Below are positions 9,927 through 20,660 of a stretch of 64,000 nt of DNA, piece by piece. The notes beneath the pieces are model-generated. The model did no database searches, had not been told where the DNA came from, and was given only the letters and a program-made list of their open reading frames with translations. Source of the stretch: Alphaproteobacteria bacterium (GTDB lineage Bacteria > Pseudomonadota > Alphaproteobacteria > UBA2966 > CAIVPW01). Location: contig CANKGV010000005.1 in NCBI GenBank assembly GCA_947481575.1, positions 59,462 through 123,461 of the forward strand. The letters are read 5' to 3'. Position numbers and translations under genes: made by a program. Numbering within the stretch: the stretch's first letter is position 1; the number at the start of each line of letters is the position of its first letter.

Positions 9927-10538
9927 CTACGGGCGGCGGATCAGCGTCCAGGCTGTGGGCAAAACGATCGCGGCCAGCGCGACCTTCACCACATCGCCCA
10001 CCAGGAACAGCACCATCCCGTTGTGAATGACCTTTGCCAGGTCCCACCCCGCCACACCCCTAATGCCGACCAGCAGGATGTCGAGCCAGGAGAGGCCGAA
10101 CGCGTAGATCACGACATTGCCCAGCACCATCGCGAGCGCGGTCATGACCAGACCTTTGGTCCACCCGCGTTCCGCAAGGAAGCCGACCAACCCCGACGCG
10201 GCGGCAAAGCCGACCAAGTACCCGCCGGTGGTGCCGGCGAAATACGCTGGCCCCGCGACGGCGCCGGCGAACACCGGCAGCCCGACAAAGCCTTCCGCCA
10301 AATACAGCAGCACCGTTATGGCGCCGAGCGGCCAGCCATAGGCCGCCGCGATGATCAGAATGCCGAACGTCTGCATCGTCATCGGCACCGGGTACATCGG
10401 CACCTGAATCTTGGCGCACACGACCAGCAGGACTGAGCCCGCCACTGCCAGCACGGCCTTGCGCAGGAGGCTGGAGCCTGCAGACGGCCACAGGGCGTCG
10501 ACAAGCGTGAGGCTGGAAGTGTTGGCGGTCGTGGTCAT
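9927..10538 (-). CDS. bioY: Biotin transporter BioY (ECF S component)
   Basis: A 203-residue, six-helix membrane protein that binds and imports biotin. The family hallmark is clear in KIQVPMYPVPMTMQTFGIL and in AGPAYFAGTTGGYLVGFAAA. No ECF ATPase (bioM) or T component (bioN) gene is adjacent, so it either works alone, as shown for some BioY proteins, or with a shared module elsewhere. It starts at the ATG at 10538 with AGGA about 6 nt upstream and ends 14 bp from the convergent bpt. Confidence 0.94.
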   Translation of the reverse strand: MTTTANTSSLTLVDALWPSAGSSLLRKAVLAVAGSVLLVVCAKIQVPMYPVPMTMQTFGILIIAAAYGWPLGAITVLLYLAEGFVGLPVFAGAVAGPAYFAGTTGGYLVGFAAASGLVGFLAERGWTKGLVMTALAMVLGNVVIYAFGLSWLDILLVGIRGVAGWDLAKVIHNGMVLFLVGDVVKVALAAIVLPTAWTLIRRP

Positions 10539-10591
10539 CGGAGTCCTTCCTGGGCTCGTTGAGCCTATTTCCTACACCGGGTCGGCGGCGA

Positions 10592-12820
10592 TTACGAGAA
10601 CCTCCCGCTCTTGGAAAACCCCTTGGGCGCCAGCCGCCCGGCCTGGGCGCGCTTGCCGCGCCAGTCGGCCAGATCGGTCTCGGTCCGGGTTTTGTCGCCG
10701 ATCGCCCAGGTCAAGCCGTCAGCGCGGTTGAACGTCTTGGCATCCGCCAGCCCGCCGTCCTGGTAGCGCTGCAACACGACACCGCGGCCACGCGTCATCA
10801 CCGGCAGTTCGGCGATGCCAAACAGCAGAAGCTTTCGGTTCTCGCCGACGACCGCCACGGTATCGCCGTCGGCCGGTGCGCACACGGTTGCTTCCACACC
10901 GCCGGACACGTTCAGGACTTGGCGGCCCTGCCGCGTCTGCGCCAACGTCTGGTCTTCCTCGACAACAAAGCCCCGCCCATCGCTCGCCGCTACCACCAGC
11001 TTGCCGCCGGGCCGGTGCACGCGCATGTCGACGATGTCGTGGTCGTTGCCGAGTTCGACCATCAGCCGCACCGGCTCACCGGCGCCGCGGCCCCCCGGCA
11101 GCTTGTCGCCGGCCAGCGTGTAGAAGCGCCCATTGGTGCAGAACATCACGATCTTGTCGGTGCTCTGGGCGTGGAACCAGAACCGGCCCGCATCGCCTTC
11201 CTTGTACTTCACCTCGCCGGTGTCGGTGGCGTGGCCCTTGAGTGCGCGGATCCAACCCTTGGCCGAGCAGATCACTGTGATCGGCTCGCGCTCGATCATC
11301 GCTTCCGTCGGCACCTCGATGATCGCGGGCGCATCGGCGATGGTCGTGCGGCGGGCGCCGAGTTTGGTGTCCTTGCCGAAGCGCTTGCGGGTTTCCTTCA
11401 CTTCCGCGGCGACGGTTTGCCACCGCTTCTCTTCGTCCTTCACCAGCGCGCGCAGTTCCTTGCGCTCGGTGGTGAGCTGGGTGTGCTCCGTGCGGATTAC
11501 CTGCTCTTCCAAGCGGCGCAACCGGCGCAACCGCAAATCCAAGATCGCTTCGGCTTGGCGGTCGGTAAGCTGGAATGTCTTGATCAGTTTGGGCTTCGGC
11601 TCATCCTCGTCGCGAATGATGCGGATCACCTTGTCGAGGTTGAGGTAAACCAGCAAATAGCCGTCCAGCACCTCGATGCGCTCTTCCGCCTTGGTCAGCC
11701 GGTGCTGGGAGCGGCGCAGCACCACATCCTCGCGGTGCTTCAAGAACGCCAGCAGCGCGCCGCGCAGGTCCATGACCTGGGGCAGCCGCCCGGCGTCGAG
11801 CACGTTCAGGTTCAGCGGAATGCGCACTTCCAATTCGGTGAGGCGGAACAACGCCTCCATCAGCACGGCGGGTTCGATGGTGCGGTTGCGCGGCTCCAGT
11901 ACCACGCGCACGTCCTCCGCCGATTCGTCGCGGACGTCGGCAAGCAGCGGCACCTTCTTGTCGTTGATCAGTTCGGCGATGCGCTCGATCAGGCGCGACT
12001 TCTGCACCTGGTACGGCACTTCGGTGACGATCACGACCCACATGCCGTTGGGACGCTTCTCTACTTCCCAGCGCGCGCGCAGGCGGAAGCTGCCGCGCCC
12101 GGTCTTGTAGGCGGACACGATGTTCTCGTGGGCTTCGACCAGTACGCCGCCGGTCGGAAAGTCCGGCCCCGGCACCAGTTCGGCAAGCTTGGCGGCGGTG
12201 GCATTCGGCGTTTTGATCAGGTGCAGCAACGCATCGCACAACTCGTGCACGTTGTGCGGCGGCACCGAAGTCGCCATGCCCACGGCGATGCCGTTGGAGC
12301 CGTTGGCGAGCAGGTTCGGGAACGCCGCCGGCAGCACCAGCGGCTCCTTCTCCTCGCCGTCATAGGTCGGGCGGAAGTCGACGGTGTCTTCGTCAATGTC
12401 CGCGAGCAGCGCTTCGGCGACTGGGGTCAGCCGCGCCTCGGTGTAGCGCATGGCCGCCGCGCCATCGCCGTCGATGTTGCCGAAGTTGCCTTGGCCGTCG
12501 ACCAGCGGATAGCGCGCGGCGAAATCCTGCGAGAGGCGCACCAGCGCGTCGTAAACCGACAGCTCGCCGTGCGGGTGGAACTTGCCGATGACGTCGCCGA
12601 CCACGCGGGCGCATTTCTTAAAGCCCGAAGCGGGATCGAGCTTGAGAAGCCGCATCGCGTAAAGCAGGCGGCGGTGCACGGGCTTCAGGCCGTCGCGCAC
12701 GTCCGGCAGGGAACGGGAGGTGATCGTCGAGAGCGCGTAGGCGAGATACCGCTGGCCCAGCGCTTCATCGAGCGGGACGTTCCGCACCCCTTCCGGGCGA
12801 TCGATGACCGGCTTGTTCAT
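10592..12820 (-). CDS. parC: DNA topoisomerase IV subunit A
   Basis: A 742-residue ParC, which with ParE decatenates daughter chromosomes. The breakage-reunion core is intact: [19 protein letters not shown] near residue 40, [15 protein letters not shown] (quinolone-resistance region), and AMRYTEARL with the catalytic Tyr. The carboxy third contains the degenerate beta-pinwheel blades that separate ParC from GyrA; no GyrA-box (QRRGGKG) was seen, which supports ParC. The ATG at 12820 overlaps the recO stop by 4 bp, so it is the last gene of the rnc-era-recO-parC run. Confidence 0.95.
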   Translation of the reverse strand: MNKPVIDRPEGVRNVPLDEALGQRYLAYALSTITSRSLPDVRDGLKPVHRRLLYAMRLLKLDPASGFKKCARVVGDVIGKFHPHGELSVYDALVRLSQDFAARYPLVDGQGNFGNIDGDGAAAMRYTEARLTPVAEALLADIDEDTVDFRPTYDGEEKEPLVLPAAFPNLLANGSNGIAVGMATSVPPHNVHELCDALLHLIKTPNATAAKLAELVPGPDFPTGGVLVEAHENIVSAYKTGRGSFRLRARWEVEKRPNGMWVVIVTEVPYQVQKSRLIERIAELINDKKVPLLADVRDESAEDVRVVLEPRNRTIEPAVLMEALFRLTELEVRIPLNLNVLDAGRLPQVMDLRGALLAFLKHREDVVLRRSQHRLTKAEERIEVLDGYLLVYLNLDKVIRIIRDEDEPKPKLIKTFQLTDRQAEAILDLRLRRLRRLEEQVIRTEHTQLTTERKELRALVKDEEKRWQTVAAEVKETRKRFGKDTKLGARRTTIADAPAIIEVPTEAMIEREPITVICSAKGWIRALKGHATDTGEVKYKEGDAGRFWFHAQSTDKIVMFCTNGRFYTLAGDKLPGGRGAGEPVRLMVELGNDHDIVDMRVHRPGGKLVVAASDGRGFVVEEDQTLAQTRQGRQVLNVSGGVEATVCAPADGDTVAVVGENRKLLLFGIAELPVMTRGRGVVLQRYQDGGLADAKTFNRADGLTWAIGDKTRTETDLADWRGKRAQAGRLAPKGFSKSGRFS

Positions 12821-13536
12821 GGCCGCAGGTTTATACCAGACTTTGTGGCTCCGCGAGCCAGACGCTCAACCAGTCGCGTCCGGCCCGGTAAGGCGACGCG
12901 CTGGTCGTGGACCGCCCGCAGGAGGAATGCCCCGGTAACCTTGAGCGCCGCCGCCACGTCGTCGTCGCTGGCCGGTCCGCCGGTCACGAGGAACTGCGGC
13001 ACCGCCAAGCTATGAAGGCCGAACGCATTGCCCACCTCGGCCTGCCCCGTGCGGGTCGACACCGACCAATTGCCCCCGCCCGCCCCGGACAGATCTGGGG
13101 CGAACCCCAGTTCGCGCAGCAACGCCAGTTCCCAGCGCGCGTAGTCCGCGGGCCAGTCCGGCTGCGCCGCAACGACCACCAGCAGATCGCGGAATGCGGT
13201 GTAGGCAGCCGCGTGCGGCTCCCGCTCCGGCAGCGCCGCATCCAGGATTTCCGCCGCGGCCGCGAACGCCGCCAGCCGCGCCGGCTCGTCCAGCACCGTC
13301 GCCGCCCGCGCGTTGGTCATTTCCAGCGTGAACCAACCGAGTTGTTCCGAAAGGCGTGCGCGCCACGTCGCCTGCACCTCGTTGCCCGGCTGCAGCACGC
13401 TGCGGGCCCGGCGTCCGGCGCCGCCGCGCACCAGCCCCGCATGGCGGCCGTGCTCGGCGGTGAACAAGTGCACCACCGCCGACGTCTCCCCATGACGCCG
13501 CGCCGACAGAACGATCGCAGTGTCGGTCCAGTCCAC
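12817..13536 (-). CDS. recO: DNA repair protein RecO
   Basis: A 239-residue RecF-pathway protein that loads RecA onto SSB-coated gaps. The N-terminal OB fold is recognisable ([36 protein letters not shown]). The helical C-terminal domain carries [15 protein letters not shown]. Unlike some homologues, no four-Cys zinc motif is visible. The start is a GTG at 13536 that shares one base with the era stop (TAGTG), which indicates tight translational coupling. Confidence 0.9.
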   Translation of the reverse strand: MDWTDTAIVLSARRHGETSAVVHLFTAEHGRHAGLVRGGAGRRARSVLQPGNEVQATWRARLSEQLGWFTLEMTNARAATVLDEPARLAAFAAAAEILDAALPEREPHAAAYTAFRDLLVVVAAQPDWPADYARWELALLRELGFAPDLSGAGGGNWSVSTRTGQAEVGNAFGLHSLAVPQFLVTGGPASDDDVAAALKVTGAFLLRAVHDQRVALPGRTRLVERLARGATKSGINLRP

Positions 13537-14477
13537 TAGCGGCGGGGCGCTTCGAGCCCCATGGCGCGCAGGTGGCGCGGCGTCTCGGCCCAGTCCTTGT
13601 CCACCGACACCTGCAGGAACAGATGCACCGGCCGGCCGAAGATGACTTCCAGTTCCTTGCGCGAGGCCATCCCGATCGCCTTGATGCGCGCCCCACCGGC
13701 GCCAAGGATGATCGGCTTCTGCGAATCGCGGGTCACGATCACGCGCTGCTCCACGCGCACGGAGCCGTCCTTCTTCTCTTCCCAGCGCTCGGTTTCCACC
13801 GTCAACGCGTGGGGCAACTCATCGTGCAGCGCAATGAATAGCTTCTCGCGCGTGATCTCGGCGGCGAGGAACCGCTCTTGGATGTCCGCCAACTGGTCCG
13901 GCGGATACAGCCACGGCCCATCGGGGGAAATCTTGGCCAGATGTTTGCGCAGGTCGTCGACGCCGCTGCCGGTGAGCGCCGAGATCATGAACACGTCGGT
14001 GAACGGACTGCCCGGCTGCGTCATCGCCGAGGCTTTGGCCAACAGAGTCGGGCGCGGCACCAGGTCGACCTTGTTCAGCACCAAGATCGCTTTGCGGTTC
14101 TTGTGCTTCAGGTGGTCGATGATCATCGCCGTGTCGTCGCCCGGCACATCGGGCTGACGGCGCGCGTCCACCAGCACCACGACCACGTCCGCGTCGGCCG
14201 CACCGCTCCACGCAGCGGCCACCATCGCGCGCTCCATCGTGCGCTTGGGTGAAAACACCCCCGGCACATCCAGGAAGATCAGTTGCGCACGTTCGGCCAT
14301 GGCGATGCCCGTGATGCGCGTGCGGGTCGTCTGCGGCTTCGGCGAGACGATCGAAACCTTCGATCCCACCAGCGCGTTGAGCAGCGTCGACTTGCCGGCG
14401 TTCGGCGCGCCCATCAGGGCGATCGTGCCGCACCGGGTCGGACCTTCCTCGGCCGCGGGAACTTTGGGATCAGCCAC
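13536..14477 (-). CDS. era: GTPase Era
   Basis: A 313-residue GTPase needed for 16S rRNA maturation and 30S assembly. The G-motifs are visible: GAPNAGKST (G1), DVPG (G3) and NKVD (G4). The C-terminal KH domain has EKLFIALHDELPHALTVETERWEE and GAGGARIKAIG. I place the start at the GTG at 14477 (VADPKVPAAEEG), which overlaps the end of rnc by 8 bp. The track's earlier ATG would run 28 codons into rnc with no family resemblance. Confidence 0.95.
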   Translation of the reverse strand: MADPKVPAAEEGPTRCGTIALMGAPNAGKSTLLNALVGSKVSIVSPKPQTTRTRITGIAMAERAQLIFLDVPGVFSPKRTMERAMVAAAWSGAADADVVVVLVDARRQPDVPGDDTAMIIDHLKHKNRKAILVLNKVDLVPRPTLLAKASAMTQPGSPFTDVFMISALTGSGVDDLRKHLAKISPDGPWLYPPDQLADIQERFLAAEITREKLFIALHDELPHALTVETERWEEKKDGSVRVEQRVIVTRDSQKPIILGAGGARIKAIGMASRKELEVIFGRPVHLFLQVSVDKDWAETPRHLRAMGLEAPRR

Positions 14478-15216
14478 CGGGCAGCACCGCGGTGTTGCGC
14501 AGCAGCGCCGCGGCGGCTTCCTGTTCGGCGGTGCGCTTCGACGGGCCGTGACCATCGGCACTGCCGAAGCCCGGCACCGTCACCTCCACGCGAAACGTGG
14601 GCGCGTGGGGCGGACCATCGGTGGCCAGCATGCGATACGCCGGCGGGCCGAACTTCCGGCGGTGCGTCCATTCCTGCAGCATTGTCTTCGGATCCTTCGC
14701 TACACCCGCCTGCTCTTCGAACAGGGGGCCCCAATACCGCTGAATGAACCCGAGCGCTGCGGGCAGTCCGCCGTCGACATACAGCGCGCCGATCAGCGCC
14801 TCGCACGCATCGGCCAAGATCGCCGGCTTTGTGGCGCCGCCGGCGGCACGCTCGCCGCGCGCCATGCGCACAAACCCGCCAAGGCCAACCGCGTGGGCGA
14901 CCTTGGCACACGCCTCGCGCCGCACCAGCGCGTTATAGCGCAACGCCAGTTCGCCGGCGCCCGCCGCGGGAAACCGCCGCGCCAAGTCGCCCGCCACCAC
15001 GAGGCCCAGCACGCGGTCGCCGAGAAACTCCATGCGCTCGAAGTCGGCGACGTGCAGGCCGGACACGTTGCCGGCGCTCGGGTGAGTCAAGGCTTCGGCC
15101 AACAGGGCCGGGTCGTGGAACTGGTGCCCGAGCAGGCGCTGCAACTCTTCCGGGGTCGCAGTAGCGCTGTCCGCGCTTGGCGGTGCTGCAACGTCGGGCC
15201 GGGACGGGTCGCCCAA
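14470..15216 (-). CDS. rnc: Ribonuclease III
   Basis: A 248-residue double-stranded-RNA endonuclease that processes rRNA precursors. The signature ERMEFLGDRVLGLVV is present around residue 58, and the downstream acidic cluster ADACEALIGALYVDGG completes the metal site. A dsRNA-binding domain occupies the last 75 residues. The only start in range is a TTG at 15216 (LGDPSRPDVAAPPS), so initiation may be weak or a later start may be used. It is translationally coupled to era, the usual arrangement. Confidence 0.93.
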   Translation of the reverse strand: MGDPSRPDVAAPPSADSATATPEELQRLLGHQFHDPALLAEALTHPSAGNVSGLHVADFERMEFLGDRVLGLVVAGDLARRFPAAGAGELALRYNALVRREACAKVAHAVGLGGFVRMARGERAAGGATKPAILADACEALIGALYVDGGLPAALGFIQRYWGPLFEEQAGVAKDPKTMLQEWTHRRKFGPPAYRMLATDGPPHAPTFRVEVTVPGFGSADGHGPSKRTAEQEAAAALLRNTAVLPGG

Positions 15217-15256
15217 GGATATGTGCGCCGGTTGGTTGCCTAGCGGCGGCAGGGCG

Positions 15257-16018
15257 TCAACCCCGCAGCCCGTTCAGGATACGGTTGTAGCGCACTGCCC
15301 ACGGCCATTTCCAGAACTCCCACCAGCTGGCGGAGCCGTCGCTGGAGAAGAACAGGATCTCGGCGCGCCCTTCCAGCCCTTCGGCGGACGGGTGACCGAA
15401 GTCGGAAAAGCGGCTGTCGTGGGAGTTGTCGCGGTTGTCGCCCATCATGAAATAGTGGCCGGCTTCCACGGTATAGACCGAGGTGTTGTCCTGCGCCGTG
15501 GTCTGCCGGTCGAGGGTCAGGTAGGTGACGCCGTTGGGCAGTGTCTCGCGGTACACGACGTACTTGTCGCCGCGGCTATCCAAGAACGGCTCCGGCACCA
15601 CCTGGCGCGGCACGGCAACGTCGTTGATGTACAGCGCGCCCTCCTTCATCTGGATGCGGTCGCCCGGAAGGCCGATTAGGCGCTTCACAAAGTCGGTCTT
15701 GTCGCCCTGGCCGCGTTTGAACACGATCACGTCGCCGCGCGCCGGCTCACGCCCCAGAATACGGCCCGAAAACAACGGCGGGCTGAACGGCATCGAGTTC
15801 TTTGAGTAGCCGTACGGGTACTTGGAGACGAAGAAATAGTCGCCCACCAGCAGCGTCGGCATCATCGACTCACTCGGCACGCTGAACGGCTCGAATGCCA
15901 GCGTGCGGATCGCCATCGCGATCAGCAGCGCATAGGCCAGCGTCCGCACGGTCTCGGTCATCCCGCCACCGGCGGTAGCGCCCTTGGACGGCACAACGAG
16001 GTCTTCTGGTTTGCTCAT
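15257..16018 (-). CDS. lepB: Signal peptidase I
   Basis: A 253-residue inner-membrane protease that removes signal peptides from exported proteins. One membrane helix (LAYALLIAMAIRTLAFEPF) precedes the nucleophile Ser at about residue 51 in VPSESMMPTLLVGDYF. The catalytic Lys is in DFVKRLIGLPGDRI, and the box GDNRDNSHDSR is present. It lies between acpS and rnc in the conserved alphaproteobacterial cluster, about 40 bp from rnc. Confidence 0.96.
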   Translation of the reverse strand: MSKPEDLVVPSKGATAGGGMTETVRTLAYALLIAMAIRTLAFEPFSVPSESMMPTLLVGDYFFVSKYPYGYSKNSMPFSPPLFSGRILGREPARGDVIVFKRGQGDKTDFVKRLIGLPGDRIQMKEGALYINDVAVPRQVVPEPFLDSRGDKYVVYRETLPNGVTYLTLDRQTTAQDNTSVYTVEAGHYFMMGDNRDNSHDSRFSDFGHPSAEGLEGRAEILFFSSDGSASWWEFWKWPWAVRYNRILNGLRG

Positions 16019-16042
16019 GGCCCCTCTAGAACGGCAATCGGG

Positions 16043-16495
16043 TCAACGTACGTCGCGCGCAGGCGCGCCAATGTCTACATCCGGCGGAGGCGCGCCGCTG
16101 TCCGGAACAGAACTGATGATGACGATCGCCTGGGCGAGCGGCGGCTCGTCGGTCAGGCTGACATCGATGCGCGGATTGGTGCCGGCCGGGGTGATCTCGC
16201 GCAGACGCGCCAGCGCGCCGCCGGTGAGTTCCATCGTCGGGCGGCCCGAGCGCAGATTCACCACGCCCATGTCGCGCCAATACACGCCGCGCCGGAACCC
16301 GGTGCCGAGCGCCTTCGAGCACGCCTCCTTAGCGGCGTAGCGCTTGGCATAGCTCGCCGCGCGGTCGAACCGGCCATCCGAGCGTTCCCGTTCGCGCGCC
16401 GTGAAGATGCGATCCAGGAAGCGGTCGCCGAACCGCGCGATGGTGCGTTCGATCCGCGCAATGTCGATCAGGTCGGAGCCGAGGCCGATCACCAT
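16043..16495 (-). CDS. acpS: Holo-[acyl-carrier-protein] synthase
   Basis: A 150-residue phosphopantetheinyl transferase that attaches the 4'-phosphopantetheine arm of CoA to AcpP. The Mg-binding [14 protein letters not shown] at the start and [18 protein letters not shown] in the middle are diagnostic. The ATG at 16495 shares a base with the pdxJ stop (TGATG). About 20 unusual residues ([18 protein letters not shown]) extend the C-terminus beyond the usual family end. Confidence 0.93.
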   Translation of the reverse strand: MVIGLGSDLIDIARIERTIARFGDRFLDRIFTARERERSDGRFDRAASYAKRYAAKEACSKALGTGFRRGVYWRDMGVVNLRSGRPTMELTGGALARLREITPAGTNPRIDVSLTDEPPLAQAIVIISSVPDSGAPPPDVDIGAPARDVR

Positions 16496-17232
16496 CACGC
16501 CGTCCACAGCGCGCGGTCCATCGCCGCCCGCATGTTGCGGATCGCTGCGGCGAGGCCGACGAACACCGCCTCCGCTACGATCGCGTGGCCGATGTTGAGT
16601 TCGACGATCTCAGGGATACCCGCCACCGGCCCCACGTTTTCCACCGTCAACCCGTGACCCGCGTGCACTTCCAGGCCGAGTTCCGCCGCCAGCTTGGCCG
16701 CCGCGATCAGTCGCCGCAGTTGCGCGGCGGCGCCGCGGCGGTTGGCGTTGCAGTACTCGCCGGTGTGCAATTCGATCGCCGGCGCGCCCACCGTGGCCGA
16801 TGCTTCAACCTGCGCCGGGTCGGGGTCGATGAACATCGCCACCTGGATGCCCGCATCCACCAGCCGGTGCACCATCGGTTTCAACCGGCGCTTGGCGCCC
16901 GCCACATCCAGGCCGCCTTCGGTGGTGAGTTCGGCGCGGCGTTCCGGCACGATGCACGCCGCGTGCGGCCGGTGTTTCAGCGCAATCGCCGCCATCTCGC
17001 TGGTCGCCGCCATCTCCATGTTGAGCGGCAGGTCGATCTCGCGTTTCAGGCGGCGGATGTCGTCGTCCGAAATATGACGGCGGTCTTCGCGCAGGTGCGC
17101 CGTAATGCTGTCGCCGCCTGCCGCCACCACGATCTTCGCGGCGCGCAGAGGGTCCGGCGCGGTGCCGCCGCGCGCGTTGCGCAGGGTCGCCACGTGGTCG
17201 ATGTTGACGCCAAGCCGGAGGTGGCGGGTCAT
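16495..17232 (-). CDS. pdxJ: Pyridoxine 5'-phosphate synthase
   Basis: A 245-residue TIM-barrel enzyme that condenses 1-deoxyxylulose 5-phosphate with aminoacetone phosphate in the DXP-dependent vitamin B6 pathway. [19 protein letters not shown] at the start, [14 protein letters not shown] and [11 protein letters not shown] are characteristic. The start [10 protein letters not shown] at 17232 is chosen over the longer ORF start at 17289. It is coupled to acpS, as in many alphaproteobacteria. Confidence 0.95.
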   Translation of the reverse strand: MTRHLRLGVNIDHVATLRNARGGTAPDPLRAAKIVVAAGGDSITAHLREDRRHISDDDIRRLKREIDLPLNMEMAATSEMAAIALKHRPHAACIVPERRAELTTEGGLDVAGAKRRLKPMVHRLVDAGIQVAMFIDPDPAQVEASATVGAPAIELHTGEYCNANRRGAAAQLRRLIAAAKLAAELGLEVHAGHGLTVENVGPVAGIPEIVELNIGHAIVAEAVFVGLAAAIRNMRAAMDRALWTA

Positions 17233-17347
17233 GGGCCGCGGCTCCCTCGCTGCGCCGCCGGAGCGTTTCCGGCCGCGGAAAAGGCGCACAACCTACTCCC
17301 GGAACGGCCGGAACTCAAAGGCGCCCAGTGTCGCAAGGGCAGCACCA

Positions 17348-19492
17348 TCAGCCGCGCACCCGTTCCACCGATGCGATCGCCGGATCGACCCGCAGTGCCG
17401 CCACGATGTTGGTGAGGTGCTTCAGATCGCGCACCTCCACATCGACCCGCATCTCGAAGAAGTCCGGATTGCGGTCGGTGATCTTCAGGTTCGAGATATT
17501 GCCGTTGTTGCGCGCGATCACGGTGGCGAGCGTGCCCAGGCTGCCTGGCGTATTGGCCAGCACCGTGTGCAGGCGCGCCGTGTGCACCTCCGGCGCCGCC
17601 GCGGCCGCGTCCCACTGCACGTCCAGCCAGCGCTCCGGGCTCTCGGCAAAACCCTCCAGGGTCTCGCAGTCGATGGTGTGAACGGTCACGCCCTTACCCG
17701 CCGAAAGAATCCCGACGATGCGGTCCCCCGGCAGCGGATGACAACAGGTGGCGAGATGCACCGCGACGCCGGGGATCAGCCCGCGAATCGGAATCGCGTG
17801 GTCGCCCCCCTTGGCGTCGTCCTTGCGCCGCACCGGCACTGGCTTCGGACCTTCCTTGCTCGCCAGCGCCGCCTCCGGCGCCACCGCTTCCAGCACCGCC
17901 GAGGCCGCCAAGCTGCCATCGCCCACCGCCACGAACAGGTCTTCCGTCGTCTTCTGGCGCAGGGTTTTGGCGGCCGCGTCGAACGCCTGGTCGGTGGCGG
18001 TCTGGCCGCCTTCCTCCAACACGCGTTGCGCCATGCGCTTGCCGAGCGCCGCGTATTCGGTGCGCTCCTGCTTGGCCTTGTAGCGCCGGATCGCCGAGCG
18101 CGCCTTGCCGGTGACGATGAACGACTCCCACGCCGGCGACGGTGTCTGGGCGTTCGACCGGATGATCTCGACCTGGTCGCCGTTCCGCAATTGCGTGCGC
18201 AGCGGCACGATGCGGCTGTTGATCTTGGCGCCGACGCACGAATCGCCGATCTCGGTGTGCACCGCATAGGCAAAGTCCACCGGCGTCGCCCCGCGCGGCA
18301 GCGCGATCAACTCGCCGGCCGGCGAAAAGCAGAACACCTGATCCCGGTACATCTCCAGCTTGGTGTTTTCCAGGAACTCTTCCGGGTTCGCCGCCGCATC
18401 CAGAATCTCCAGCAGCTCGCGCACCCAGCGGTAGTGCGCCGCGTCCGACTGCTCGGCGCTCTGCTTGTATTGCCAGTGCGCGCACACGCCGAGTTCCGCC
18501 TCCCGGTGCATCTCGCGGGTACGGATCTGCACCTCGATGCGGTGCTTCTCCGGCCCGATCACCGTCGTGTGGATCGAACGGTAGCCGTTGCGCTTGGGCG
18601 TCGAGACGTAGTCCTTGAAGCGCCCCGGCACCATCTGGAACGCGCTGTGCACCACGCCCAGCGCCGCGTAGCACTGGGTGGTGGTCTCGACCACGATGCG
18701 GAACGCAACAATGTCCGATAGCTGCTCGAACGAGATGCTGTTGCGCTCCATCTTCTGCCAGATCGACCACGGGCGCTTTTCGCGGCCCAGCACCTCCGCC
18801 TCAATCCCGGCTTGCGACAGCGTGTGGCGCAACTGCGAAGTGATGCGCCCCACCAGGTCGCCGGAGCGCAAGCGCAGGTAACGCAACCGCGTCAGCACCG
18901 ATTCGCGCGCGTCGTGATTGAGCTCCGCGAACGCCAAGTCTTCGAGCTGGTCCTTGATGTCCGCCATGCCGATGCGTTCGGCCAGCGGCGCATAGATGTC
19001 CATTGTCTCTTGCGCCACGCGCCGCCGCCGCTCCGGCGCCTGGATGCCGGCCAGCGTCTGCATGTTGTGCAGACGGTCGGCGAGCTTCACCAGCAACACG
19101 CGGATGTCGTGCGACATCGCCAGGAACAGCTTGCGCAGGTTCTCCGCCTGCCGGCTCTTGGTCGTGGACGGCATCTCGAGCTGCGACAGCTTGGTGACGC
19201 CGTCGACCAGCCGCGCGATCTCCGGGCCGAAGCTCCGCTCGACCTCGTCCAGCGTGGCCAGCGTATCTTCGACGGTGTCGTGGAGCAGCGCCGTGGCGAT
19301 CGTCGCGCCATCGAGGTGCATGTTGGCGAGGATGCCCGCGACCTCGATCGGGTGCAGCAGGTACGGATCGCCGGAATCGCGAATCTGCGACCCGTGGTAC
19401 TTCAGGGAAAACGCGTAGGCGCGGCGCACCAGCGGCTCGGCGCTGGGGTCGTAGGCGCGAACCCGTTCGACCAGATTCTGCTGCAGGTTCAT
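17348..19492 (-). CDS. rsh: Bifunctional (p)ppGpp synthetase/hydrolase (Rsh)
   Basis: A 714-residue long RelA/SpoT homologue controlling the stringent response. The HD hydrolase domain is intact (HPIEVAGILANMHLD, LLHDTVEDT), so it should degrade (p)ppGpp. The synthetase domain carries DYVSTPKRNGYRSIHTTV and EVQIRT, so it should also make it. A TGS domain (VFCFSPAGELIALPRGATPVDFAYAVHT, here split for quotation) and a C-terminal ACT domain follow. It lies 81 bp downstream of rpoZ, the classic rpoZ-spoT order. Confidence 0.95.
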   Translation of the reverse strand: MNLQQNLVERVRAYDPSAEPLVRRAYAFSLKYHGSQIRDSGDPYLLHPIEVAGILANMHLDGATIATALLHDTVEDTLATLDEVERSFGPEIARLVDGVTKLSQLEMPSTTKSRQAENLRKLFLAMSHDIRVLLVKLADRLHNMQTLAGIQAPERRRRVAQETMDIYAPLAERIGMADIKDQLEDLAFAELNHDARESVLTRLRYLRLRSGDLVGRITSQLRHTLSQAGIEAEVLGREKRPWSIWQKMERNSISFEQLSDIVAFRIVVETTTQCYAALGVVHSAFQMVPGRFKDYVSTPKRNGYRSIHTTVIGPEKHRIEVQIRTREMHREAELGVCAHWQYKQSAEQSDAAHYRWVRELLEILDAAANPEEFLENTKLEMYRDQVFCFSPAGELIALPRGATPVDFAYAVHTEIGDSCVGAKINSRIVPLRTQLRNGDQVEIIRSNAQTPSPAWESFIVTGKARSAIRRYKAKQERTEYAALGKRMAQRVLEEGGQTATDQAFDAAAKTLRQKTTEDLFVAVGDGSLAASAVLEAVAPEAALASKEGPKPVPVRRKDDAKGGDHAIPIRGLIPGVAVHLATCCHPLPGDRIVGILSAGKGVTVHTIDCETLEGFAESPERWLDVQWDAAAAAPEVHTARLHTVLANTPGSLGTLATVIARNNGNISNLKITDRNPDFFEMRVDVEVRDLKHLTNIVAALRVDPAIASVERVRG

Positions 19493-19573
19493 GGCAGCGC
19501 CCCCGGACGCCGCCCGGTCAGCACACGCAGGGAACAGGCGCCCCGCTGCGAGGCGCCCCGGTTTGGGCCGAAG

Positions 19574-19957
19574 TTATTCTTTGGCGGCGTCGGTCTCGAG
19601 GCCACCCTCTTCGCCCGAATCGAACACTTCCATGCCTTCGGCGTCATCGATCTGCTCGGCGGGAACGGCTTCGCCCCATTCCTTGCCGGCCATGAGGAGA
19701 GCCATGTTGTCCTCTTCCGGCTCGTCGACTTCGACCTGCTTTTGCAGGCCGCGCACCAGCAGACTGCGCAAATCGTCGAGTTCGACCTTGTCGGCGGCGA
19801 TCTCGCGGAGCGCCACCACCGGGTTCTTGTCGTTGTCGCGGTCAACCTGCAGCGCCTCACCCGAGGAGATGGCCCGGGCGCGCCGCGACGCCAGCATCAC
19901 GAGTTCGAAGCGGTTGGGAACGCGGAGAACGCAATCTTCGACAGTTACGCGCGCCAT
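19574..19957 (-). CDS. rpoZ: RNA polymerase omega subunit
   Basis: A 127-residue omega subunit that helps assemble RNA polymerase and mediates one (p)ppGpp contact. [30 protein letters not shown] (quoted in parts) is the family opening, with [10 protein letters not shown] in the middle. The ATG at 19957 is clear; the track's much longer ORF is an artefact. The acidic tail of about 55 residues is typical of alphaproteobacteria. Confidence 0.95.
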   Translation of the reverse strand: MARVTVEDCVLRVPNRFELVMLASRRARAISSGEALQVDRDNDKNPVVALREIAADKVELDDLRSLLVRGLQKQVEVDEPEEDNMALLMAGKEWGEAVPAEQIDDAEGMEVFDSGEEGGLETDAAKE

Positions 19958-20067
19958 GGGACGGAAATCTCCCGCAAAGTCGTTTAGAGGATGTGTCTGG
20001 AGTCCGAGTACATATTGAGTTCCGGCCCGAAAGGCAAGGATTGTGCCGTATTTGGCACGCCCAAGCC

Positions 20068-20625
20068 TCAGGTGCGGCCCGTTTCCCCAAGCTCCGGCTC
20101 GGCCGCGGACCCAGGCGGCAACGCCGCAATCAGTTCCTCGACGGTGCGGCCCAACACCGGATGGCGCCAGCCGGGGGCCACGTCCGCCAACGGCAGCAGC
20201 ACGAATGCACGGGTGTGCATGCGCGGGTGGGGAATCGCCAGACCCGGCGCCGCCAGCACCCGCTCGTCGTAGGCCAACAGGTCCAGATCCACCGGCCGCG
20301 CCGCATTGGGCACGGTGCGGTGCCGCCCCAGTTTGGCTTCCGTGGCCAGCAGGGCGGTCAGCACCTGCTCCGGGCTGAGCGCCGTGGTCACCGCCGCAAC
20401 GCCGTTGGTGAACCACGGTTGGCCGGACACCGGCACCGGGGCGCTGCGATACCAGCGCGACTGCCGCACCACGGTCACGCCCTCCGCATTCAACGCCGCC
20501 AAGGCTTCGGCCAGGGTGGCGGTCACCGGCTGGCCTTGGGCGCCGGCCAGATTTCCGCCCAGTCCAATCAGCACCACAGCGATTTTTCCCCGAACGCCGG
20601 CCGTTGCGCGGCCGGTCCCTGCCAT
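20068..20625 (-). CDS. folK: 2-amino-4-hydroxy-6-hydroxymethyldihydropteridine pyrophosphokinase
   Basis: A 185-residue kinase that transfers pyrophosphate from ATP to the pterin in folate synthesis. [26 protein letters not shown] and the signature [18 protein letters not shown] with [19 protein letters not shown] are all present. It is about 110 bp upstream of rpoZ and divergent from the NYN gene, 35 bp away. Confidence 0.94.
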   Translation of the reverse strand: MAGTGRATAGVRGKIAVVLIGLGGNLAGAQGQPVTATLAEALAALNAEGVTVVRQSRWYRSAPVPVSGQPWFTNGVAAVTTALSPEQVLTALLATEAKLGRHRTVPNAARPVDLDLLAYDERVLAAPGLAIPHPRMHTRAFVLLPLADVAPGWRHPVLGRTVEELIAALPPGSAAEPELGETGRT

Positions 20626-20660
20626 TGCGACACAATCAATAACAACTGAGGACCATCATT

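Noticed and set aside
10559-13015. 818-aa ORF on the + strand opposite parC and recO
   Set aside because: It mirrors parC codon usage in high-GC DNA, with His/Arg/Gly-rich composition and no domain; parC is fully supported.
17105-18721. 538-aa ORF opposite rsh
   Set aside because: Arg/His-rich shadow of the Rsh coding strand with no recognisable motif.
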